This document shows, one piece after another, positions 1 to 7,243 of a stretch of DNA of 44,351 nucleotides (position 1 is the first letter of the stretch; each line of letters starts with the position of its first letter). Location of the stretch: assembly GCA_016187565.1 (NCBI GenBank), contig JACPJR010000028.1, forward strand, positions 1 through 44,351. The letters run 5' to 3'. The translations under genes and the position numbers were made by a program. This DNA comes from Candidatus Woesearchaeota archaeon. GTDB taxonomy: Archaea; Nanobdellota; Nanobdellia; Woesearchaeales; JACPJR01. The notes under the pieces are model-generated. The model saw only the letters and a program-made list of their open reading frames with translations, did no database searches and was not told where the DNA came from.

Positions 1-1
1 A

Positions 2-18
2 TAGAAGTAGCACTTCTA
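2..18. other. Short perfect stem-loop at the left edge
   Basis: Seven-base arms (2-8 and 12-18) are perfectly complementary around a three-base loop, and a T-rich tract follows at about 46-77. This looks like the 3' end region of a transcript whose gene lies outside the window, but no gene is visible here. The rest of 19-160 is AT-rich and I see no coding sequence in it. Confidence 0.3.
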
Positions 19-163
19 CCGCTTCTGTATTGCTGTACTACCCACTTTCTTTTTTTTCATTCAATTTTTCCATTTAAATCACCAAAAGTGCAGAAATCTC
101 GGCTTATTATTAAAGTGTAAACTAATAATCAAATTAAACAAATATTTTCGTAAGAAGAAAGCT

Positions 164-171
164 TTTTATAA
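164..171 (+). promoter_or_regulatory. TATA box for the prs-pfdA-ftsY operon
   Basis: TTTTATAA lies about 35 bases before the GTG start of prs, which predicts a transcript start near 190-195. The 5' leader would be only about ten bases and would contain the ribosome site GGTGAT (194-199). Confidence 0.5.
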
Positions 172-202
172 CAGCGAGGTTTTACCCAGAAAAGGTGATC
201 AT

Positions 203-1210
203 GTGACAGAAAAAACTGACTGTATGCTCTTCTGCGGCTGTGCAAACCCCGCATTGGCACAGGAGATCTCCTCATATCTTGGTGTCCCTCTGGGGAAGAT
301 AGAGATATCTCATTTTCAGGATGGTGAAGTCTATGTCAGGATTCTTGAACCGGTTCGGAAAAAGCAAGTCTTTGTTATTCAACCTACCTGTCGACCAGTG
401 AATGAAAACCTGATGGAACTTCTTTTAATCATCGACGCATTGAAGCGAGCATCAGCAGGAGAGATCATTGCAGTTGTCCCTTACTTTGGGTATGCACGAC
501 AGGATAGAACTGCCCTTGCTCGCGAGCCCATCTCAGCAAAAGTAGTTGCTAATATGATTCAAACAGCTGGTGCTGATCGGGTAGTAACTATTGATCTCCA
601 CTCAGATCAGATTCAGGGGTTCTTTGATATTCCTTCAGATCACTTTACCGCAATACCAACGATTGCGATCTACCTCCTCGGTAAGCAGATGAAAAAAGGA
701 ATTGTTGTTGCCGCTGATACTGGTGGAGTAAAGAGAGCACGCCGTTTAGCGCAAACCATACAGTTTCCTCTCGCGATTATTGATAAGCGACGACCAAAGC
801 CAAATGAGGCTGAAATCTGCAATGTTATTGGGGATGTTAAAGGAAAAACAGCCATCCTCTTTGATGATATGATTGATACCGGAGGCACGATTGTGGCTGG
901 CTGTCATGCGCTCTCTGAGAGTGGTGCAAAGGACGTATATATCTGTGCAACCCACGCATTACTCTCGGGAGATGCGATCAATAAACTCCAGAAAGCAAAG
1001 GCAAAAGAGATCATTGTCACGAATACTATCCCTGTTCCTAAGGAAAAGCAACTGCCGAACATGAAGTTTCTTTCGATGGGCGTTCTTTTAGGAGAAGGAA
1101 TCAGACGCATTACCGCTGGAGAATCAGTAAGTGTACTCTTTGATGCCATGGTGCGAGATTACTTGCGGCAGGCTAAGGGAACACGATTAGATCAGTTTAA
1201 GGAGGTATAA
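203..1210 (+). CDS. prs: Ribose-phosphate pyrophosphokinase (PRPP synthetase), class I-like
   Basis: Transfers diphosphate from ATP to ribose 5-phosphate, giving PRPP for nucleotide, His and Trp synthesis; cytosolic. Visible motifs are FQDGE at 39-42 (ribose/ATP region), RQDR at 99-102, DLHSDQ at 131-136 with the metal-binding His133, the flexible loop KRR at 195-197 and the PRPP-binding loop DDMIDTGGT at 221-229. At 335 aa it is longer than the usual archaeal enzymes (about 285 aa) and resembles bacterial class I enzymes (about 315 aa) with a short C-terminal tail. The GTG start is chosen because GGTGAT at 194-199 is a good match to the 16S 3' end; the next Met is codon 8. It overlaps pfdA by one base (TAATG), so the two are probably translationally coupled. 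Confidence 0.95.
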   Translation: MTEKTDCMLFCGCANPALAQEISSYLGVPLGKIEISHFQDGEVYVRILEPVRKKQVFVIQPTCRPVNENLMELLLIIDALKRASAGEIIAVVPYFGYARQDRTALAREPISAKVVANMIQTAGADRVVTIDLHSDQIQGFFDIPSDHFTAIPTIAIYLLGKQMKKGIVVAADTGGVKRARRLAQTIQFPLAIIDKRRPKPNEAEICNVIGDVKGKTAILFDDMIDTGGTIVAGCHALSESGAKDVYICATHALLSGDAINKLQKAKAKEIIVTNTIPVPKEKQLPNMKFLSMGVLLGEGIRRITAGESVSVLFDAMVRDYLRQAKGTRLDQFKEV

Positions 1211-1611
1211 TGGAAGCAGAACATCAGGAAAAGCATCTCCTGTATCAATTTCTCGAAGAGCAAGTGAAACAGATAAAAGAACAAATAGAGAAAGTAGATG
1301 AACAACTTGGAGAGGTTACTGAAATGAAGAATGCCCTTCAAGAATTTGCAGTGCTTCAACCGGGTTCATCACTCCTTGTTCCGCTTGCAAATGGTATCTT
1401 TTGTCAAGCAGTATTACAAAAAACAGATGCATTAACCATCAATGTGGGTAGTGATGTTTGTGTTGAGAAAGATTTGGCAACAACACAAGAACTGGTTCAA
1501 AAACAGCAGGAACAACTAAAGGAATATCGTGCAAAGCTTATCAAACAACTCGAGCTCATCCTGCATCATACTGAGCAACTCAAAGATGAGTTAGCTTCGC
1601 TCCATGAGTAA
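1210..1611 (+). CDS. pfdA: Prefoldin alpha subunit
   Basis: Subunit of the hexameric prefoldin (GimC) chaperone, which holds unfolded proteins with coiled-coil tentacles and hands them to the thermosome. The 133-aa protein has the expected plan: an N-terminal coiled coil (about 5-50), a central beta-hairpin region with VLQPGSSLLVPL and the NGIFCQAVL strand (about 48-90), and a C-terminal coiled coil (about 90-133). Length is typical. GGAGGT at 1201-1206 is the ribosome site, located inside the end of prs. In many archaea pfdA sits directly before ftsY, as here, and that conserved neighbour supports the assignment. Confidence 0.92.
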   Translation: MEAEHQEKHLLYQFLEEQVKQIKEQIEKVDEQLGEVTEMKNALQEFAVLQPGSSLLVPLANGIFCQAVLQKTDALTINVGSDVCVEKDLATTQELVQKQQEQLKEYRAKLIKQLELILHHTEQLKDELASLHE

Positions 1612-1633
1612 ATACCTTTGGGAGTAATGTACC

Positions 1634-2740
1634 ATGTTTGGATTTCTCAAAAAGAAACTAGGACAAGCATTAGCAACCTTTTCGCGTAAAGTAGATGACG
1701 CTACTTCTGAGACTCCATCATTACCTATACCACAAGAGGAACAAGAAAGCCTGGTTGAGAAAAAAAAAGAAGAGATTAGCATTGAAAAAGTGCCTCAATC
1801 GTCTGAAAAACAGGCTGAAGAAAAACGCGAGAAAATAAGCGAGCAGGAGAAGCCAAAACAGACGATCTTTCAGAAATTAAAAGAAACCGTAACGAAAACA
1901 GCCATCTCTGCATCCCAATTTGATGAACTCTTTTGGGAGTTAGAGCTTGTCCTGCTTGAGAATAACGTGGCTGTTGAGGTCATCGAGAAGATTAAAGAGG
2001 ATCTCAAAAAAGAATTAGTTGATCAGAAAGTGCTCAGAGGAAAAACCGCAGAGGTCATCCGGAATACCCTTATCCATTCAGTAGAGGAGCTCTTTCAAGG
2101 AGAAACAATCAACCTCATTGAACGTATCAATGCAAAGAAAGAAGGGCCATACATCATGGTGTTTGTTGGCATTAATGGTTCGGGAAAAACAACAACCATT
2201 GCAAAGATTGCTGCCTTGTGTCAGGCCAATACATTAACCCCAGTTATTGCTGCAGCTGATACCTTTCGTGCTGCGGCTATCCAACAGCTTGAAGAACACG
2301 GAAGAAGATTAGGCGTTAAGGTTGTTAAGCACGATTATGGTGCAGATCCCGCAGCTGTTGCCTTTGATGCCATAGCCATGGCAAAGAGCAAGAAAGTGGA
2401 TGTCGTGCTTATTGATACTGCCGGAAGGATTCACGCAAACATTAATCTCATGGATGAGATGAAAAAAATCATCAGAGTGACCAAGCCTGATCTCAAGATC
2501 TTTGTTGGTGAAAGTATAACCGGAAATGACTGCATTGATCAAGTACGAGAGTTTAATGATGCCATTACTATTGATGGCATTATCCTTGCAAAGGCAGATG
2601 TTGATGAAAAGGGCGGAACTGCACTCTCTGTTTCTTATGTTACCGGAAAGCCCATTGTTTTTCTCGGAACCGGTCAAGGATACGCTGATCTTAAGGTATT
2701 TGATAAGCATGCAATCATAGCCCAGTTAGGGTTGGCTTAG
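1634..2740 (+). CDS. ftsY: Signal recognition particle receptor FtsY
   Basis: SRP receptor GTPase that docks SRP-ribosome complexes at the membrane translocon. Order: a charged, Lys/Glu-rich A region (1-80), an N domain helix bundle (about 80-165) and a G domain (170-368). The P-loop GINGSGKTT is at 179-187, DTFRAAA at 209-215, DTAGR at 261-265, GESITGND at 292-299, and the C-terminal GTGQGYADL follows. The base-specificity motif normally written TKxD reads AKAD (319-322), so the Thr is replaced. GGGAG at 1620-1624 is a good ribosome site nine bases before the ATG. It is the third gene of the prs-pfdA-ftsY operon; no Srp54 gene follows. Confidence 0.95.
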   Translation: MFGFLKKKLGQALATFSRKVDDATSETPSLPIPQEEQESLVEKKKEEISIEKVPQSSEKQAEEKREKISEQEKPKQTIFQKLKETVTKTAISASQFDELFWELELVLLENNVAVEVIEKIKEDLKKELVDQKVLRGKTAEVIRNTLIHSVEELFQGETINLIERINAKKEGPYIMVFVGINGSGKTTTIAKIAALCQANTLTPVIAAADTFRAAAIQQLEEHGRRLGVKVVKHDYGADPAAVAFDAIAMAKSKKVDVVLIDTAGRIHANINLMDEMKKIIRVTKPDLKIFVGESITGNDCIDQVREFNDAITIDGIILAKADVDEKGGTALSVSYVTGKPIVFLGTGQGYADLKVFDKHAIIAQLGLA

Positions 2741-2796
2741 GGCATCGAGAATCATAATAGGTTTCGTGGCGATATAGATACTCTAGAACCAAAAAC

Positions 2797-2804
2797 TTTA
2801 TAAA
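2797..2804 (+). promoter_or_regulatory. TATA box for the S-layer-like gene
   Basis: TTTATAAA preceded by an A-rich stretch lies 62 bases before the ATG at 2859. A start near 2828 would leave a leader of about 30 bases that carries AGGTGG (2847-2852) as ribosome site. Confidence 0.6.
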
Positions 2805-2858
2805 TGAATGATAACTACTGGGTAATAACACTTTTAAAAACTAGCTAGGTGGGGTTTC

Positions 2859-5276
2859 ATGAAAGAAATGATAAGACCTATAAAACAGAGTGCTCGTGTA
2901 CTTCTCTTAATAAGTTGTTTACTTCTATTCTCGGTAATGGTTATGGCTGTTCTTCAGCTTGATAGCTATACCAACACGCTTGCCGGTGATCAAGGAACAA
3001 CGGTTTCAGGAAATTTCACCTTAAGCAACCCTAATGGCCCATTAAATTATACTACTATTACCTATGCAAGTACTGATTTGGTAGGTTCTCTTCGCACCCT
3101 TCCGAGCAGCATTGTTACCTTTAATCCTCAGAATCTCGATCTCATAGCAGTTAATGAAACAAGGGATGTTCTTTTCTTCGTTGCCATCCCTCAACATACC
3201 TTTGCTGACGTCTACCGAGCAACGATCAATGGGTCATCTCCTACAGAACCATTACGAAACATCTCCTTTGTCTATAATCTAACAGTTAATTCTGAACCTG
3301 GCCTTGACGTTGTTGTTCCTACCAGTCAGCTACTCCAAGGAGAACATCTCAGCCTTCGCATAATCCTAAACAACACCGGAAACACTGATCATGGTGATGT
3401 TACTTATAATCTGACAAACTTTACCAGAGCTGGAGAAATATTACCGGTAACTGGAGCCATGCAAGGATCAGTAGATATCCCATATGATGATGAAGAGACA
3501 TTGATCTTAGGACTTGATGCATTACAGAACCAGACTACTGGAGTCTATACATCCACATTACAAGTTGCATATGTAGGTGGTACTCTTACACAAGAGATAA
3601 GCGTTACCGTGGTGACTTCAACAGAATCTATTGTCCTGCAGAAATATCCCACCAATCTTACCTTTATCCGGGGTCTGGTGAATACAGAAACCATGACACT
3701 CACATTTATCAATAATGGAACCGTTGATGTTCCTGTAATGAACGTCAGTGTAACCGACCTTGGCAAGGGAAATGATAAGATTGTTGTGTCTCCACGTACC
3801 TTTACCATCCAAAATCTTGATGCCGGTGAAAACCAGAGCAAAGTCATTAGTTTAACACTCCAAAGTGGCGTTGAAACAGGGACCTTTACCGGAAACATAA
3901 CCTATACCACTGATACCAACACCTACCAGGACAGTCTGAATGCAACAGTTCGGAATCCAGTCGGAAGCGTAAGCTTCTCCTCACTTGACTTTGGAGAGGT
4001 TGATCGTGGAGAAAATGTCACTAAGACGGTTACCATTACCAACACCGGCGATCTGGATATGAGCAATCTCATCATGAGCAGCACGGCAGGAGGTAGCTAT
4101 AAGGTAAATGTTGCTCCTACGACCATACCAAGTCTTCCAAAAGGTGCACAGGCTGACGTTAGTGTCAATCTCACGATTCCAACGAATGAAGACTCAGGCC
4201 AGCATACGATTGGCAAATTCAAGGTAACCTCGGATCAAGTTAATGCTTCTAGTGATATGAGCATAAATCCTATCAGCCGTCTTAAGATTAAGCGTGTTGA
4301 TGTTGATGTTGAGGGCAATACAGAAAACAGTCTTGATGAGGGGGATGTCATTGATGAAGTCCTTCCTGAAGATACGGTACGTATTGAAGTAACCATTGAG
4401 AATGATTACAGCACAAGAGATGAAGAAGATTTTGATATTGATAATATTGAAGTAGAGCTCGTTGCTGAGAACATGGACGATGGGGATGACGATTACGAAA
4501 AAAACTTTGATGATATTAGCCTTGATGCAAAGGAAAAAGAAGGCGTTACCTTTAGCTTCGATGTTCCTAATGAAATTGATGATGGGGAACATGACGTTAC
4601 CATTACGGTTACAGGTACTGATGACCGTGGTGCCGAGCATCAAGACACGTTAAGATTTACGCTTAATGTAGAGCGTGAAGATCATCAGATCATTATCAGG
4701 AGTGCTGAGCTCAGTGATGATGTTTTAAGTTGTGAAAGAACAGCAGAGTTATCAGTCCACATACAGAATGTAGGTACTAACGATGAGGATGAGGTTGTTG
4801 TTGAGATAAGCAATAATCTCTTAGGTATTCGCATGACTGATTATCTTGAGGATGAATTAATTAGCGATATTGATGATGAAGACAGTGAATATGAGAACAC
4901 TTATACTATCGCCGTTGATGATGATGTTGCTGTTGGACAATACCACCTTCTAGTAGAAGTCTTCTATGACGAAGAGGAATACAGCGATTCAGAAGTCGTG
5001 TCTTTTACCGTAGCATCGTGCAGCGGAGAAGAAGAGAAAGAGCCAGAAGAACCTGAGGAACCAGTAAAACATAATGAGACGCAAATAGATGTCGTCTATC
5101 AGCCACGACAACCAATAACTCCGCCATCCGGTGTTACCGTTGCCGAGCCAACAACCACATTTATAACTGAATCATTCTTTGAGAGCAGTGCATACTATGC
5201 ATTCCTCATTGTGATGAACACTGTTCTCCTTATTGTTGTTATTGTTCTCCTTGTTCGGGTAACAACAAGAAAGTAA
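2859..5276 (+). CDS. Secreted, membrane-anchored S-layer-like protein with Ig-fold repeats (COG1361 type)
   Basis: An 805-aa surface protein of the kind annotated as COG1361/S-layer-like. A signal sequence is visible at 14-32 (Leu/Val-rich after RPIKQSAR). Residues about 35-470 are serial beta-sandwich modules resembling NEW3/CARDB-type domains, with motifs such as LTFINNGTVDVPV and VTITNTGDLDMSN. Residues about 490-735 are strikingly acidic (for example DDGDDDYEKNFDD). A Pro/Glu linker (about 742-760) leads to a C-terminal transmembrane helix at about 779-799 and a short basic tail (RVTTRK). The protein would therefore be a type I membrane protein with its bulk outside. Many NxS/T sequons suggest N-glycosylation. 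Exact role (envelope structure or adhesion) is not readable from sequence. It is monocistronic with its own promoter. Confidence 0.75.
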   Translation: MKEMIRPIKQSARVLLLISCLLLFSVMVMAVLQLDSYTNTLAGDQGTTVSGNFTLSNPNGPLNYTTITYASTDLVGSLRTLPSSIVTFNPQNLDLIAVNETRDVLFFVAIPQHTFADVYRATINGSSPTEPLRNISFVYNLTVNSEPGLDVVVPTSQLLQGEHLSLRIILNNTGNTDHGDVTYNLTNFTRAGEILPVTGAMQGSVDIPYDDEETLILGLDALQNQTTGVYTSTLQVAYVGGTLTQEISVTVVTSTESIVLQKYPTNLTFIRGLVNTETMTLTFINNGTVDVPVMNVSVTDLGKGNDKIVVSPRTFTIQNLDAGENQSKVISLTLQSGVETGTFTGNITYTTDTNTYQDSLNATVRNPVGSVSFSSLDFGEVDRGENVTKTVTITNTGDLDMSNLIMSSTAGGSYKVNVAPTTIPSLPKGAQADVSVNLTIPTNEDSGQHTIGKFKVTSDQVNASSDMSINPISRLKIKRVDVDVEGNTENSLDEGDVIDEVLPEDTVRIEVTIENDYSTRDEEDFDIDNIEVELVAENMDDGDDDYEKNFDDISLDAKEKEGVTFSFDVPNEIDDGEHDVTITVTGTDDRGAEHQDTLRFTLNVEREDHQIIIRSAELSDDVLSCERTAELSVHIQNVGTNDEDEVVVEISNNLLGIRMTDYLEDELISDIDDEDSEYENTYTIAVDDDVAVGQYHLLVEVFYDEEEYSDSEVVSFTVASCSGEEEKEPEEPEEPVKHNETQIDVVYQPRQPITPPSGVTVAEPTTTFITESFFESSAYYAFLIVMNTVLLIVVIVLLVRVTTRK

Positions 5277-5326
5277 ATTTCTTTTTATTTTTAATTTCGT
5301 ATTCTTTGGCAAAGCCCATAATAACA

Positions 5327-5334
5327 TTTATATA
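5327..5334 (+). promoter_or_regulatory. TATA box for the Alba gene
   Basis: TTTATATA is the only convincing TATA element between the T-rich end of the S-layer-like gene (5277-5297) and Alba. A transcript start near 5358 implies a leader of roughly 100 bases, unusually long for this window. Confidence 0.55.
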
Positions 5335-5352
5335 GAAAAGAGTATTATGAAG

Positions 5353-5462
5353 GTTTAGGGGACGGTAAACAAGTAAGCAGAGATGTTGAGAAGTATAAAC
5401 CACTGCTGGGAGTAATTCTTTCAACGAGCATTCGTGGTAACCACAACACGGAGGTCAGCAAC
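5353..5462 (+). promoter_or_regulatory. Long, repeat-containing 5' leader of the Alba gene
   Basis: The leader holds a 5-bp stem (5353-5357 with 5366-5370), a possible ten-codon upstream reading frame starting at 5383 and ending at 5415, and the inverted repeat GTGGTAACCAC at 5434-5444 just before the ribosome site GGAGGT (5450-5455). These could act in translational control or as a DNA operator. No known riboswitch class is recognised. Confidence 0.3.
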
Positions 5463-5750
5463 ATGGCAATGGACAACTCAATATTTATTGGTGGAAAACC
5501 CTTTATGAATTATGTTACCGGCGTCGTCATGCAATTCACCACCAAAAATGCAGATGAAGTGTTTATCAAGGCAAGGGGAAAGTTTATTTCACGCGCCGTT
5601 GATGTTGCTGAGGTTGCTGTCAAACGATTTCTCGAAGGCCAGATCGAGGTGAAAGAGATTAAGATTGATTCAGAAGGTTTCAAGAACAAAGAAGGAAGAG
5701 ACGTCAGAGTATCAACCATTGAGATTACTCTGAAACGGAAGGGGGGTTAA
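5463..5750 (+). CDS. albA: Alba DNA/RNA-binding chromatin protein
   Basis: Small dimeric nucleic-acid binding protein that coats archaeal DNA and RNA. The 95-aa sequence shows the Alba signature FIGGKPFMNYV (8-18), the IKARGKFISRAVDVAE segment (about 35-50), EVKEIKIDSE and the closing strand RVSTIEITLKRK. The well-studied paired lysines 16/17 of Sulfolobus Alba correspond to G11-K12 here, so only one lysine of the acetylation pair is kept. GGAGGT seven bases before the ATG supports the start; a second ATG two codons later is possible. It is followed after five bases by a small gene, probably co-transcribed. Confidence 0.95.
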   Translation: MAMDNSIFIGGKPFMNYVTGVVMQFTTKNADEVFIKARGKFISRAVDVAEVAVKRFLEGQIEVKEIKIDSEGFKNKEGRDVRVSTIEITLKRKGG

Positions 5751-5755
5751 GCAAG

Positions 5756-6130
5756 ATGGAGAGAAACATAGTACTCTACACGAGGAGAGAAGGAATTGTA
5801 AATAAGGTACGTGAGAGGCTCGCTGGCACAGACATCGCTGTAATAGTGGACACCACCGATCGAGGAAGATTTAGAGACCCTAGTTTTGTTGATCACCGCG
5901 GAAGAGCGTTTGTTGGTTATGAACCGCTGATTGCATATCTTGATGCAGTTCGTCAAGGACAAGATGATCCTGATATTGAGAATCCTCTCGGACAAGTTCT
6001 TGCGGCAATCAAAGCACTACCCCAAAGAAGTGCAGCTTTAGATGATCCCTATCTGGTCGGAGATTTCTTTAGGAGTGAAGTTGTTGATGCTAGGCCGTAC
6101 CTGCCTGATCTACACACTCGTCTCAACTGA
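5756..6130 (+). CDS. Glutaredoxin-like small protein without cysteines (tentative)
   Basis: A 124-aa protein probably co-transcribed with Alba; GGGGGGT (5742-5748) at the end of Alba serves as its ribosome site. The N-terminal half has the rhythm of a glutaredoxin/NrdH fold: a first strand NIVLYTR (4-10), a helix where the active site CxxC would normally lie (REGIVNKVRERL), then DPSFVDHRGRAFVGYEPL, which resembles the cis-Pro strand and the GY(D/E) region of glutaredoxins. There is no Cys in the whole protein, so it cannot be a thiol oxidoreductase. The last 50 residues (PLGQVLAAIKALPQR onwards) match nothing I know. Function unknown; the fold is an inference. Confidence 0.55.
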   Translation: MERNIVLYTRREGIVNKVRERLAGTDIAVIVDTTDRGRFRDPSFVDHRGRAFVGYEPLIAYLDAVRQGQDDPDIENPLGQVLAAIKALPQRSAALDDPYLVGDFFRSEVVDARPYLPDLHTRLN

Positions 6131-6214
6131 AGCAATTATTTCATTATCAAAAATGAGCTTGGAGTGGAGGGGGACAAAGTCCATCTAACCACTAATGCAA
6201 AAATTAAAATTATT

Positions 6215-7243
6215 CTATTTGTATGCATCCAGATTTTCTAAGAGACAGCAATAGATACCATCTGAACCAAACCCAAGAAGAGCAATATATTTTGTTGTAC
6301 TCTTTATTGTTCGATCTCTTATTGCACTATCTAGTGCTGCAAAAATAGAAGCTGCACCAAGATTTCCATTTTGACTAAGATTATTATAGACCTGATTAAT
6401 ATCAATACCAAGAGCTGAGCATGCTTGACAAATTTTTACCCAGTTAGCTTGATGAGGAATAATCAGATCAATCTGTTCTATTGAGTCCAAACAATCGTTA
6501 ACCTTAACTAAACCCTCTAAACCATCACGTATTGCTTTTGGTATAAAGTCTCCTATTTTTTTTGCGGCATGTTCAATAACAAAATCACCAGATGACGATT
6601 GCACTAATGAAGCGACATCCCAGTATTCTGAAATTCCTTGACTATAAAAATTTAATATTCTTAAACCAAGAGGAGCTTGTGCGGTGCTATCCTGCATTTT
6701 CACCATTAAGCATGAACTTCCATCACCAAATATTACTGACTCTATTTTTTCTGGATCAGTGTATCTAGAATTATCTGCTGAAACAATAATTGAAATCAAG
6801 TCCTCATAACCTCCAGATATCCTTTTTTTGGCATTTTCTAACAATTTAATAGATCTGGCGCATGGCCCAACGTGATCCTCATAATTATATTCGTTTTCAT
6901 TATGACCGTTTTCGCGAAATTGATGTTGCAGTCTTTGAGCCATGTCATAAAGATGTCCTTGTTTAAGACCTGGAACAATATTTGATAAATACCATATTTC
7001 TCCTATTTTTCTTTCTGACTCTGGTAATCGAGATAAAGCATTACTCATTGCTTCACAAGCCATGGTAAAAGTGTCCTCACTTTTTGTTGCAATGCACCTT
7101 TTTTCAATTCCGAGATTTCTCTTTGGAAAGTCAGTTCCATAACGTTGTAGAAATGGTGATTTTAAAAAAAAATCTTCATTACTCAATCTTTGAGGTAAAT
7201 AAGACCCGGTTGCTATTATGCCCACAAATCTATGATTACTCAT
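6215..7243 (-). CDS. 3-oxoacyl-ACP synthase III (FabH/KAS III)-like thiolase-fold enzyme
   Basis: The 342-aa sequence follows the ketosynthase III plan. It has GTGSYLP-like ATGSYLPQ at the N-terminus, GIEKR (45-49), a putative nucleophile C128 in HVGPCARSI, FGDGSS at 172-177, catalytic His264 in IPHQAN (262-267), catalytic Asn294 in NGNLGAAS (292-299) and GFGSDG near the end. The Cys-His-Asn triad marks a decarboxylating or acyl-transferring KAS III rather than HMG-CoA synthase. Substrates cannot be read. Archaea normally lack bacterial-type fatty acid synthesis, and no acyl carrier protein or other FAS gene is visible. It overlaps the upstream radical SAM gene by eight bases, so the two form one operon. 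Both look AT-richer than the flanking housekeeping genes, which is compatible with acquisition by transfer. Confidence 0.85.
   Translation of the reverse strand: MSNHRFVGIIATGSYLPQRLSNEDFFLKSPFLQRYGTDFPKRNLGIEKRCIATKSEDTFTMACEAMSNALSRLPESERKIGEIWYLSNIVPGLKQGHLYDMAQRLQHQFRENGHNENEYNYEDHVGPCARSIKLLENAKKRISGGYEDLISIIVSADNSRYTDPEKIESVIFGDGSSCLMVKMQDSTAQAPLGLRILNFYSQGISEYWDVASLVQSSSGDFVIEHAAKKIGDFIPKAIRDGLEGLVKVNDCLDSIEQIDLIIPHQANWVKICQACSALGIDINQVYNNLSQNGNLGAASIFAALDSAIRDRTIKSTTKYIALLGFGSDGIYCCLLENLDAYK

Noticed and set aside
6215-7243. HMG-CoA synthase, the thiolase-fold enzyme expected in archaea
   Set aside because: The IPHQAN and NGNLGAAS motifs are those of KAS III, and the HMG-CoA synthase active-site pattern is not seen.
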